Notes: generated by a model from the letters alone, not told the origin. A stretch of DNA of 6,584 nt from JAAYLU01 sp964458805 (GCA_964458805.1 CAYWKH010000117.1:1-6584); one strand, 5' to 3'. Counted from the first letter of the stretch, positions 1 to 6,174 are shown. Numbers and translations: made by a program.

Positions 1-1
1 C

Positions 2-706
2 AACACCTACCTCGGCAGGCTGTTCACCACCGGCGTGGTCAGCTACCCGGGCGCCGTCCACATCGCGGACAGGAAGCCCGGCGGCGCCAAGGACTTCTCC
101 CCCCTGATCGAGATGGCGAAGAAGTGCGCTGCCCCGAAGGAGATCGAGACCGGCAAGCTGGTGGGCGGCTTCGCCCACGCGCAGGTGCTGGCGCTGGCGG
201 ACAAGGTGATCGAGGCGGTCAAGTCGGGCGCGATAAAGCGCTTCGTCGTGATGGCGGGGTGCGACGGGAGGTTCCCGGCGCGCAATTACTACACCGACGT
301 GGCGAAGAACCTGCCGAAGGACACCGTCATTCTCACCGCGGGCTGCGCGAAGTACCGCTACAACAAGCTCGACCTCGGAGACATCGGGGGCATCCCCAGG
401 GTGCTGGACGCGGGGCAGTGCAACGACTCTTACTCGCTGGCGGTCATAGCTCTGAAGCTGAAGGAGGCCTTCGGCCTGAACGACATCAACGAGCTGCCGA
501 TATCCTACGACATTGCCTGGTACGAGCAGAAGGCCGTCGCGGTGCTGCTGGCCCTGCTCTTCCTCGGCGTCAAGGGGATCCGCCTCGGGCCGACCCTGCC
601 GGCCTTCCTCTCCCCGGCGGTGGCGGGTGTACTGGTGAAGAACTTCGACATCAAGCCGATCGACACGGTGGAGAGCGACATCGCCGCGATGATGGCGGGC
701 AAGTAG
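2..706 (+). CDS. hcp: Hybrid cluster protein (hydroxylamine reductase), C-terminal part, cut by window edge
   Basis: Only the C-terminal 234 residues are in the window; the gene enters from the left in frame 2, and family members are usually about 540 residues. Hcp is a cytoplasmic iron-sulfur protein of anaerobes and facultative bacteria. It reduces hydroxylamine in vitro and is linked to nitric oxide and nitrosative stress. The hybrid-cluster ligands of this half are visible: Cys codons at 260 (AGCDGR), 344 (TAGCAKYRYN) and 419 (DAGQCND), then Glu at 524 and Lys at 530 in WYEQK. Their spacings of 28, 25, 35 and 2 residues equal those of Cys406, Cys434, Cys459, Glu494 and Lys496 in the Desulfovibrio protein, so this half looks catalytically complete. 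The conserved LGPTLPAFLSP block follows. The N-terminal cubane-cluster cysteines lie outside the window, so the Hcp class cannot be assigned. A strong terminator follows the TAG stop by 24 bases. Confidence 0.96.
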   Translation, partial: NTYLGRLFTTGVVSYPGAVHIADRKPGGAKDFSPLIEMAKKCAAPKEIETGKLVGGFAHAQVLALADKVIEAVKSGAIKRFVVMAGCDGRFPARNYYTDVAKNLPKDTVILTAGCAKYRYNKLDLGDIGGIPRVLDAGQCNDSYSLAVIALKLKEAFGLNDINELPISYDIAWYEQKAVAVLLALLFLGVKGIRLGPTLPAFLSPAVAGVLVKNFDIKPIDTVESDIAAMMAGK

Positions 707-730
707 GCCAGGCAGGCGGCGCAAGGAACG

Positions 731-766
731 AAAAGCGCGGGGGCTGCAACGCCCCCGCGCTTTTTT
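731..766 (+). terminator. Intrinsic terminator of hcp, probably bidirectional
   Basis: A perfect 10-bp G/C stem (735-744 with 751-760) encloses a 6-base loop. It is followed by six T on the + strand (761-766) and preceded by AAAA (731-734), which extends the stem and gives a short T-tract on the - strand. It sits 24 bases after the hcp stop and downstream of the convergent CGGC-domain gene, so it can serve both. The + direction is certain in form; the - direction has only four T and is less sure. Confidence 0.92.
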
Positions 767-817
767 CGGCAGGAACCTGGAGAAGCTCCGGTCAAGTGTG
801 TTTTGCTTATCACAAGC

Positions 818-833
818 CCGTTGGCTTCAACGG
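818..833. repeat. Short perfect hairpin between convergent genes
   Basis: CCGTTG and CAACGG form a perfect 6-bp inverted repeat around a GCTT tetraloop, 36 bases past the stop of the - strand CGGC-domain gene. No T-tract follows on either strand, so it is not a standard intrinsic terminator. It might stabilise the 3' end of that transcript. The remainder of 767-868 shows no gene. Confidence 0.4.
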
Positions 834-868
834 TCTCCGCAGACGAAAGCGACTTGATCAGAGATTCC

Positions 869-1318
869 CTAGTTGTACGCCAGGCGCAGCTCGGGGGTGG
901 CGAGGGTCGGCGCGATGAGCTCCTGCCACATCGGGGAGTTCCACGTGCCCAGGGCCTCGTGGACCTTGAAGTACTTCTCCGGGATTGGGTGAGTTCCCAC
1001 GACCACGGGGAGGCCGTAGGCCGCGTCTATGTACCTGCGGAAGTAGTCTATCCGCGGGCAGGGCGGGTAGCCGACCACCATGCCGGTCGCCAGGTGGATC
1101 ACCGTGGCGCCGTTCTTCTTCATCTCCGCAGGGGCGTACTCGATGTTGCCTCCCGGGCATCCGTCGCAGGTGGTGTAGCCTACCAGCTCGACCTCCCTGT
1201 CCTTGTAGATGCTGAACGCCCCCTCCCTGTTGCGCAGCGAGCGCAGGCACTTGCCCCCCGCGCACGTGTGGTAGCGGTTGCAGATGAAGATGCCTACCCG
1301 GACGATTTCGTCGCTCAT
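869..1318 (-). CDS. CGGC domain-containing putative metal-binding protein
   Basis: This 149-residue cytoplasmic protein matches the CGGC-domain family by memory of its pattern: an early VGIFICNRYHTCAGGKCL block, a REGAF segment, then VELVGYTTCDGCPGGN and a GYPPCPRI motif. Cysteines are at residues 13, 19, 24, 51, 54 and 87, with His17 and His75 nearby, as expected for a metal or iron-sulfur site. In this copy the name-giving motif reads C-D-G-C (51-54). No reaction is established for the family, so the function stays unknown. The ATG start is well supported: TAGGAGGT (complement of 1326-1333) lies 7 bases upstream. There is no signal peptide or membrane helix. It is transcribed alone, toward hcp and away from the GGDEF gene. 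Its only visible link to hcp is that both encode cysteine-rich probable metalloproteins and share a terminator region. Confidence 0.88.
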   Translation of the reverse strand: MSDEIVRVGIFICNRYHTCAGGKCLRSLRNREGAFSIYKDREVELVGYTTCDGCPGGNIEYAPAEMKKNGATVIHLATGMVVGYPPCPRIDYFRRYIDAAYGLPVVVGTHPIPEKYFKVHEALGTWNSPMWQELIAPTLATPELRLAYN

Positions 1319-1384
1319 TGCAAAGACCTCCTAAGGTGAAAATCCTCGGCCTCCCGGTCGGGTTAAATACTTCCCATGGGTGCT

Positions 1385-1412
1385 ACTATAAACCTAAAGC
1401 GCAGTTTTGCAA
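1385..1412 (-). promoter_or_regulatory. Candidate sigma70-type promoter for the CGGC-domain gene
   Basis: On the - strand TTGCAA (1407-1412, 4 of 6 to TTGACA) and TATAGT (1385-1390, 5 of 6 to TATAAT) are separated by 16 bases. Transcription would begin near 1378, leaving about a 60-base leader before the ATG at 1318. It is read from consensus only. Confidence 0.5.
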
Positions 1413-1451
1413 GGCAGGTATCGCGATTCTGTCAGAAGAAGCGCATAAATG

Positions 1452-1460
1452 TGATATAAT
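1452..1460 (+). promoter_or_regulatory. Candidate extended -10 promoter for the GGDEF gene
   Basis: TGATATAAT is a perfect -10 hexamer (1455-1460) with the TGN extension directly before it, which can compensate for the poor -35 region around 1431-1437. The predicted start of transcription near 1467 lies beyond the GTG at 1461. This argues that translation begins at the TTG near 1527. Confidence 0.6.
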
Positions 1461-1526
1461 GTGCGCAACGATGAGCGTGCATCTCTCGTCGTACTGAAGT
1501 CATATCGGCTCGGAGGGGGCTTCGGC

Positions 1527-2684
1527 TTGTTGCAGGACTTCCTTGAGTACCTGGACTTCCCTACCCTGGAGGTGGTGTTGCTGTCGAGCTGCACCCTGTC
1601 CGCGGTCGCCATGCTGGTCCTCCGGAGGCTGAACCCGGCGGAGCGCGGCCCCGGGCTGTGGGCCTTGGCGTGCGCGTCGCTGGTCGTCGGAGTGGCCGCC
1701 CGTCCGCTGGTCTTCCTCGGTCCTTTGAGGCATTTGGCCTTCCTGGGCTTCCCATTGTCGCTGCTGCTGGGGTTCGAGGGGGTATTGAGGTTCCGGGGCT
1801 TCGGATGGGAGAGGGAGAGAGGGCGTCTTCTCCCGGCGCTCTTCCTGTTGCTTATCGCCCTCGTGGTCATCGCGGGGGATCACGCCAGGTTCAGGTCGCT
1901 GCTGATCGACGGCTTCATGTCGGTCACCCTGTTCCTGTCGGCTTTCTGCGTGCTGAGGGGGTCCGAGGGACTGGAGCTGATGGTGAACGGGGTGGCGGCG
2001 CTGGGGTGCGTTCTTATGGGGTCGTCGCTGGCCTGCAGGTGGACCCTTGCCTTCGAGGGGCTGATCGGGGCGCAGGTGCCGGAGGTCTCGCGCCTGGTCT
2101 ACTTCGCCGCCATACTGTGGAACCTTATGACCTGGAGCTTCGGGATGAGCATGGCGGTGATGCTGAGGGCCAGGCAGTACATAGAGAGGCTGGCGGACTT
2201 CGACGGGCTGACCGGCCTGCCGAACCGCAGGACGTTCGACCGGAGCCTGGACGAGCTGCTGCCGCACCGGGGGGCGGGCAGCAGCTCGTTCGCGGTGGCC
2301 TTCGTCGATCTGAACGGGTTGAAGAGCATCAACGACAATCACGGACACCCGGCGGGCGACACCGCATTGATCCTGGTGGCGAGAGCGCTTGAGCGAGCGC
2401 TCGAGGGCGGGCAGATGGCGTCGCGCTTCGGCGGGGACGAGTTCGTCCTGCTGGACCGCAACGCCGCGGACTGGAGCGACGTGGAGGCCTTCGAGAAGAG
2501 GATCCGCCGCAGGGTCGAGAGGGAGTACAAACTCGAGGACGGGACGAGGATCTTCCCGAGGATCAGCATAGGTAGCGCCCTGTGCCCGCAGGACGGGGAG
2601 CGGGCGAGCGACCTGTTCCACGTGGCGGATCAGCGCATGTACAGGGAGAAACAGATGTACCGCGCGCCCACGGAACTGTACTGA
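1527..2684 (+). CDS. Seven-helix membrane diguanylate cyclase (GGDEF domain)
   Basis: The predicted 385-residue protein would make cyclic di-GMP from two GTP at the inner face of the membrane in response to an unknown signal. Seven hydrophobic segments (about residues 13-32, 44-64, 68-87, 101-117, 124-143, 150-170 and 188-213) lead straight into a GGDEF domain (224-380). That domain has DGLTGLPNRR (226-235), VAFVDLNGLKSIND, an intact GGDEF signature at 302-306 preceded by RF, and late ISIG and DQRMY motifs, so catalysis is expected. The usual inhibitory RxxD site nine residues before GG reads EGGQ, so product feedback at that site is probably missing. No PAS, GAF or EAL domain is present; the helices are the likely sensor. 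I chose TTG at 1527 because GGAGGGGG (1512-1519) lies 7 bases upstream; TTG at 1530 is equally possible. An in-frame GTG at 1461 has no ribosome site and precedes the likely transcription start. Confidence 0.92.
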   Translation: MLQDFLEYLDFPTLEVVLLSSCTLSAVAMLVLRRLNPAERGPGLWALACASLVVGVAARPLVFLGPLRHLAFLGFPLSLLLGFEGVLRFRGFGWERERGRLLPALFLLLIALVVIAGDHARFRSLLIDGFMSVTLFLSAFCVLRGSEGLELMVNGVAALGCVLMGSSLACRWTLAFEGLIGAQVPEVSRLVYFAAILWNLMTWSFGMSMAVMLRARQYIERLADFDGLTGLPNRRTFDRSLDELLPHRGAGSSSFAVAFVDLNGLKSINDNHGHPAGDTALILVARALERALEGGQMASRFGGDEFVLLDRNAADWSDVEAFEKRIRRRVEREYKLEDGTRIFPRISIGSALCPQDGERASDLFHVADQRMYREKQMYRAPTELY

Positions 2685-2710
2685 TCGGCCGCGACACCCT
2701 ACTGATCGGC
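2679..2710. repeat. 11-base direct repeat spanning both convergent stop codons
   Basis: TACTGATCGGC occurs at 2679-2689 and again at 2700-2710, exactly 21 bases apart. The first copy contains the TGA of the GGDEF gene (2682-2684); the second begins inside the stop of the - strand alaE (2699-2701). The whole 14-base intergenic gap lies within this structure, and no terminator hairpin is visible in it. Confidence 0.8.
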
Positions 2711-3139
2711 GTCGCCCATCGCGCCCGCGAACACCCGCCTGCAGAAGTCCATGAAGGCCCCGTAGGGCCGCCCCGCCAGCGTGAACAGCACCGTTATAGA
2801 GGCCGTCGAGACGGCTATCTGGCGCCACGACGCATCCGCCATCAGCAGCACCACCACGTAGAGCGGCACCTGGAAGGCCACGAATGCCAGGGTGTCCCCC
2901 GTCACGACCCTCCACCTGTCGCCCCTGTCTATGCGCAGAAGCCGGAAGAGCCAGTCCCTGAACCAGCCGTAGGGCCTCCCCGTCAGCAGGTTCACCGGCA
3001 CCGCCGCGATCCGCGCGTTGACGGACTGGGCGAAGGTTAGCCCCGCCAGGAAGAGCTCTATCCCCATGCAAAGGGCCGTGGAGAAGGCGATCATGGCGAA
3101 TATGTCGGCAACCAGGAGGCTGGCCCTTCGTCCGGCCAC
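2699..3139 (-). CDS. alaE: AlaE-family L-alanine exporter
   Basis: The protein (146 residues from this start) resembles E. coli AlaE (149 residues), an inner-membrane exporter that expels L-alanine using the proton gradient. Shared landmarks, recognised by memory, include VADIFAM at the N terminus, an IELFLAG segment, AAVPVNLL, RPYGWFRD (55-62), DTLAFVAFQVPLYV (82-95), SWRQI and YGAFMDFCRRVF (126-137). Four membrane segments are expected. The two halves are visibly duplicated: each starts at an aspartate (12, 82) and ends with G-RPYG-x-F-x-D. It is last in the kbl-tdh-alaE operon, 16 bases after the tdh stop. I chose GTG at 3139 because GGGAG lies 8 bases upstream; an in-frame GTG at 3148 directly abuts that ribosome site and is less likely. 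Given its operon, the physiological substrate may be alanine, glycine or another small neutral amino acid; only the family is clear. Confidence 0.9.
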   Translation of the reverse strand: MAGRRASLLVADIFAMIAFSTALCMGIELFLAGLTFAQSVNARIAAVPVNLLTGRPYGWFRDWLFRLLRIDRGDRWRVVTGDTLAFVAFQVPLYVVVLLMADASWRQIAVSTASITVLFTLAGRPYGAFMDFCRRVFAGAMGDADQ

Positions 3140-3155
3140 GGGTATCACTCCCTCG

Positions 3156-4100
3156 TTATTTTTTATCCTTCAGACGCGAGAGCATGTCCTCCGTCATCCG
3201 GTCGAGGTCGAACTTCGGGGCGAAGCCCCACTCCTCGCGCGCCGCGGAGCAGTCGAGCGAGTCGGGCCACGACTCGGCGATCGACTGTCTTAGCGGGTCC
3301 ACGTCGTAATCCATCCTGAAGCCCGGCATAACCTTTCGGATGGAGGCCGCGATCTGCTCCGGCTCGAAGCTCATCGCCGACACGTTGAAGGCGTTGCGGT
3401 GCACGAGCCTGGCCGGGTCCGCCTCCATGAGCCGGACTACCGCGTCGAGCGCGTCGGGCATGTACATCATGTCCATGCTGGTGCCGGGCGCGATGAAGCT
3501 GGTGTAGCTCCCCTTCTTCACGGCGTCGTAGTAGATGTGCACGGCGTAGTCGGTGGTGCCGCCGCCGGGCAGGGCCTCGTAGCTGATCAGGCCGGGGAAG
3601 CGCAGTCCGCGCGCGTCCAGCCCGAACCTCTTGTGGTAGTAGTCGCACAGCAACTCCAGGCTGACCTTGGCCACACCGTAGATGGTGGTCGGCCGCTGGA
3701 TGGTGTCCTGCGGGGTGTTCCTCGCAGGGGTGGATGGGCCGAACGCGGCTATCGAGCTCGGCAGGAAGAAGGCCGCGCCGTGCGCCCTGGCCGCCTCGAG
3801 CGCCGCGCATGTGCCGTTGACGTTGATGTCCCAGGACGAGACGGGATCCGCCTCCCCCTTGGCCGACAGTATCCCGGCCAGGTGGATGACCGTGTCCGCC
3901 CTGAACGATCCCAGTATACCAGAGAAGTCCGCTCCGTCGCGAACGTCCAGCAGCTGAAAGGGGCCGCCCTCGCCGACCGGCCCCGGGACCAGCCTGCGGG
4001 CGGTGGCCAGCACGTTCTCCGCGCCGTAAAGTTTGCGCAGGTGGACGACCAGCTCCACGCCGATCTGACCGTTGGCGCCGGTCACCATAATCCGCTTCAC
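3156..4100 (-). CDS. tdh: L-threonine 3-dehydrogenase, short-chain (SDR) type
   Basis: This 314-residue cytoplasmic enzyme oxidises L-threonine with NAD+ to 2-amino-3-ketobutyrate (EC 1.1.1.103). It belongs to the extended short-chain dehydrogenase type, like animal and Flavobacterium TDH, not to the zinc alcohol-dehydrogenase type of E. coli. Visible landmarks: the Rossmann motif TGANGQIG (7-14), LLDVRD (50-55), HLAGILSAKGE (73-83), PSSIAAFGPSTP (114-125) with catalytic Ser116, and PTTIYGVAK (137-145) with catalytic Tyr141 and Lys145. The type-specific PGGGTTDYAV, MMYMPDALDA and AFNVSAMSF blocks follow. The GTG start overlaps the kbl stop by four bases (GTGA), implying translational coupling; the G-rich site before it is weak. 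The frame stays open upstream through kbl to 4859, but homology to this family begins at the GTG. Its product is the substrate of Kbl. Confidence 0.95.
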   Translation of the reverse strand: MKRIMVTGANGQIGVELVVHLRKLYGAENVLATARRLVPGPVGEGGPFQLLDVRDGADFSGILGSFRADTVIHLAGILSAKGEADPVSSWDINVNGTCAALEAARAHGAAFFLPSSIAAFGPSTPARNTPQDTIQRPTTIYGVAKVSLELLCDYYHKRFGLDARGLRFPGLISYEALPGGGTTDYAVHIYYDAVKKGSYTSFIAPGTSMDMMYMPDALDAVVRLMEADPARLVHRNAFNVSAMSFEPEQIAASIRKVMPGFRMDYDVDPLRQSIAESWPDSLDCSAAREEWGFAPKFDLDRMTEDMLSRLKDKK

Positions 4101-5281
4101 GAGGCCACCCCCATCGCCCTGCCCACCAGGGTGAACTTCTCCACCGCGAAGGCCAGGTCGTCCTCCGAGTGAGCGGCCGAGACCATGGCGCGGATGCGGG
4201 CGGTCCCGCGCGGCACGGTCGGGAATACAATCGCCGTGGCGAACACCCCGGCCTCGAACAGCTTCGCGCTGAACTCCTTCGCGGCAGCGGCTTCGCCGAT
4301 GATCACGGGCGTGATCGGCGTCTCGCTGTGCGCCGTGTCGAACCCCGCGGCCTTCAGCTCGCGCTTCAGCAGGTCGCCGTTGGCCCAAAGCTTCCTTACA
4401 AGATCCTCGCTCTGCTGCAGGATCTCGACCGAGGCCAGGTTGGCCGCGACGTCCGGAATCGTCAGGGCGCTGCTGAACAGGTTGGTGCGCGCCTTCTGTC
4501 TGATGTAGTCGATCAGCAGGGCGCTCCCCGCAGCCATGCCGCCCATCACGCCGAACGCCTTGGACATCGTGCCTATCTCCACGTCCACCCGCCCGTGCAG
4601 GCCGAAGTGGTCCACTATCCCGCGCCCGCCGCGGCCGAGCACGCCCTCCCCGTGGGCGTCGTCCACCGCCGTTATCACGTCGTGGCGCTCGCAGAGCTCC
4701 ACGATCTCGGGCAGCTTCGCGATGTCGCCGTCCATGGAGAAGACCCCGTCGGTGATCAGGAGCCTCTTGCCCGCGCAGGTGTGCTCCTGCAGCCTGGCAT
4801 CGAGGTCGGCCATGTCGGAGTGCGCGTATCGCACCACCTTCGCCTTGGTCAGCTTGCACGCGTCGATGATGGACGCGTGGTTCAGAGAGTCGCTGAAGAT
4901 CACGTCGTCGGGGGAGTTAGCCAGGGTCGGGATGACCGCCAGGTTGGCGCAGAAGCCGGACTGCACGACGATGGCAGCCTCGGCCCCCTTGAACTCCGCC
5001 AGCTTCCTCTCCAGCTCTATGTGCGGGCTCATGGTCCCCGCGATCGTGCGCACCGCGCCCGGCCCCACGCCGTACCTGTCGGCGTACTCCTTCACCTTTG
5101 CGACCAGGCGCGGGTCGTTGCACAGCCCCAGGTAGTTGTTCGAGCACAGGTTGAGGTACTCCCTGCCGTCGATGCGCACCCGGGCCCCCTGCGGGCTCTC
5201 CAGTGCGCGAATCGTGCCGTAGAACCCGCCGCGCTTCATCTCCTCCAGCTCCGCCGCGAGATAGTCCATCGGAACCGCCAT
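4097..5281 (-). CDS. kbl: 2-amino-3-ketobutyrate CoA ligase (glycine C-acetyltransferase)
   Basis: This 394-residue pyridoxal-phosphate enzyme splits 2-amino-3-ketobutyrate with coenzyme A into glycine and acetyl-CoA (EC 2.3.1.29), the second step of threonine breakdown. It is an alpha-oxoamine synthase of fold type I and matches the 398-residue E. coli Kbl over its full length. Key features: RGGFYGTIRALESPQG near the N terminus, LCSNNYLGL (45-53), NHAS with His135 that stacks on the cofactor, VDDAHGEG with Asp207 and His210, and the cofactor Lys241 in GTMSKAFG. The paralogues BioF and HemA share the fold, but adjacency to tdh settles the identity. ATG at 5281 is chosen because AAGGAG (complement of 5290-5295) lies 8 bases upstream; the in-frame GTG at 5290 overlaps that site. 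It is the first gene of the operon, directly behind a promoter, and divergent from gntR. Confidence 0.96.
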   Translation of the reverse strand: MAVPMDYLAAELEEMKRGGFYGTIRALESPQGARVRIDGREYLNLCSNNYLGLCNDPRLVAKVKEYADRYGVGPGAVRTIAGTMSPHIELERKLAEFKGAEAAIVVQSGFCANLAVIPTLANSPDDVIFSDSLNHASIIDACKLTKAKVVRYAHSDMADLDARLQEHTCAGKRLLITDGVFSMDGDIAKLPEIVELCERHDVITAVDDAHGEGVLGRGGRGIVDHFGLHGRVDVEIGTMSKAFGVMGGMAAGSALLIDYIRQKARTNLFSSALTIPDVAANLASVEILQQSEDLVRKLWANGDLLKRELKAAGFDTAHSETPITPVIIGEAAAAKEFSAKLFEAGVFATAIVFPTVPRGTARIRAMVSAAHSEDDLAFAVEKFTLVGRAMGVAS

Positions 5282-5315
5282 CGAGATCACTCCTTCGTAT
5301 GTGGATGCTGCGTAA

Positions 5316-5345
5316 AGTATGCTGAATAGCCGCGGTCGCTGTCAA
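5316..5345 (-). promoter_or_regulatory. Candidate sigma70-type promoter for kbl-tdh-alaE
   Basis: On the - strand a perfect TTGACA (complement of 5340-5345) and CATACT (complement of 5316-5321, 4 of 6) are 18 bases apart. Transcription would start near 5309, giving a leader of about 28 bases before the kbl ATG. This is the best promoter match upstream of the operon. Confidence 0.6.
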
Positions 5346-5350
5346 TGAAG

Positions 5351-5356
5351 TATAAT
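5351..5356 (+). promoter_or_regulatory. Candidate -10 element for gntR
   Basis: A perfect TATAAT lies 60 bases before the gntR ATG and only 5 bases from the -35 of the opposite kbl promoter. No good -35 is seen 16-18 bases upstream, so strength is uncertain. The tight packing means polymerase or a bound regulator here would affect both directions. Confidence 0.45.
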
Positions 5357-5370
5357 TGGAGGGGCGTTCG

Positions 5371-5395
5371 TATATTATCGCCCGCGGAGAATATA
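5371..5395. promoter_or_regulatory. AT-rich imperfect inverted repeat, candidate operator
   Basis: TATATTATC (5371-5379) and GAGAATATA (5387-5395) pair at 8 of 9 positions around a 7-base GC spacer. It lies between the putative gntR -10 and the gntR start, in an otherwise GC-rich genome. A dimeric GntR-family protein could bind such a site and control itself. It could also be a leader hairpin or plain promoter AT-richness. Confidence 0.35.
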
Positions 5396-5415
5396 TTTTC
5401 CTGGAGGAGTGTCCG

Positions 5416-6084
5416 ATGGAGGAGATGACCCTTGAATCCCTGGCGGCGCGCAAGACGGACGACAGCCCCGCTCCCCACTACATCGCCGGGGTGCTGAGGG
5501 AGGCCATCTACCGCGGGCTGCTGCCAGAGGGCAGGCCGCTGCACCAGGCCCGGCTGGCGCTGAGGCTCGGCGTGAGCCCCATACCCCTGCGCGAGGCGCT
5601 GCGCCTGCTGGAGACCGAGGGGCTGGTCGCCTTCCGCGGCCACAAGGGCGCGGTGGTCACGGCCCTGTCGGTGGACGAGGCGCGGGAGCTGTACGAGATG
5701 ATCTCGGCGCTGGAGACCAGCCTGATGAGGATAGCCTTCCCGCGCATAACGAAGCGGGTGGTGGAGGACGCCGCAAGGGCCCTCGACGCGATGGAGGGCG
5801 AGGCCGACTGCATCAGGTGGCGCGACCTGAACCAGGTGTTCCACAACCTGTTCTACGAGCCCGCCGACCGCCCCCTGACCCTCGACATGCTGGCCCGCCT
5901 GCGCCAGAAGACCGACCGCAACATCCGCATACACCTGGCCTCCATGAAGGAGGAGTCCCAGCGCCAGCACCGCGCCATCCTGGAGGCCGTAGCCGCGCGC
6001 GACCTGGACGCCGCGCTTGAGTCCCTCGCCGCCCACCTGGCCTACACGTCCAACGACCTGCAGTCGTGCATGAGAAGGAGGTAG
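5416..6084 (+). CDS. GntR-family transcriptional regulator with FCD ligand-binding domain
   Basis: A 222-residue cytoplasmic DNA-binding protein. The N-terminal winged helix-turn-helix (about 18-82) shows the GntR pattern: LREAIYRGLLPEGRPL, then LALRLGVSPIPLREALRLL with ETEGLV, and a wing with GHKGAVV. The C-terminal all-helical FCD domain (about 88-215) keeps the probable metal and ligand residues Asn139, His143 (NQVFH), His185 and His207. Members of this FadR/FCD type sense small organic or amino acids, and many regulate neighbouring catabolic genes. Divergence from kbl-tdh-alaE suggests it controls that operon, perhaps in response to threonine, glycine or a derivative; the effector is inference. 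ATG at 5416 is chosen because GGAGGAG (5403-5409) lies 6 bases upstream. A TTG 60 bases earlier overlaps the -10 element and is rejected. No clear terminator follows. Confidence 0.92.
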   Translation: MEEMTLESLAARKTDDSPAPHYIAGVLREAIYRGLLPEGRPLHQARLALRLGVSPIPLREALRLLETEGLVAFRGHKGAVVTALSVDEARELYEMISALETSLMRIAFPRITKRVVEDAARALDAMEGEADCIRWRDLNQVFHNLFYEPADRPLTLDMLARLRQKTDRNIRIHLASMKEESQRQHRAILEAVAARDLDAALESLAAHLAYTSNDLQSCMRRR

Positions 6085-6096
6085 GGAAGCCCCTCC

Positions 6097-6107
6097 GTCA
6101 TCCCGAG
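6097..6107 (+). repeat. Partial copy of a dispersed intergenic repeat
   Basis: GTCATCCCGAG here is repeated exactly at 6190-6200. Only the first 11 bases match, after which the sequences diverge. It lies 12 bases beyond the gntR stop. Confidence 0.5.
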
Positions 6108-6151
6108 CTCTGGGGAAGGTGGCCAGAAACATGCCGCCCAAGCGACCGACA

Positions 6152-6174
6152 CGAACGGTAAAACCGCCCGTTCG
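6152..6174. repeat. Hairpin downstream of gntR
   Basis: CGAACGG (6152-6158) and CCGTTCG (6168-6174) form a perfect 7-bp stem with a 9-base loop. No T-run follows, so it is not a convincing intrinsic terminator, but it is the only hairpin I saw between gntR and the hicB remnant. The rest of 6085-6215 holds no gene I can support. Confidence 0.4.

Noticed and set aside
803..1339. A 178-codon + strand open frame opposite the CGGC-domain gene
   Set aside because: The - strand frame has a strong ribosome site and a recognisable family; the + strand frame has neither.
1500..3071. A 523-codon open frame on the - strand opposite the GGDEF gene and part of alaE
   Set aside because: It is proline, glutamine and arginine rich without any domain, and lies antisense to a gene with clear GGDEF motifs. 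GC-rich DNA makes such frames by chance.
3156..4859. A 567-codon frame that extends tdh upstream through kbl
   Set aside because: The extra N-terminal residues are low-complexity and overlap kbl in another frame. Tdh homology starts at the GTG at 4100, which overlaps the kbl stop.
4169..5329. A 386-codon + strand open frame opposite kbl
   Set aside because: Its composition is histidine, arginine and valine rich with no motif, and kbl on the other strand has all catalytic residues.
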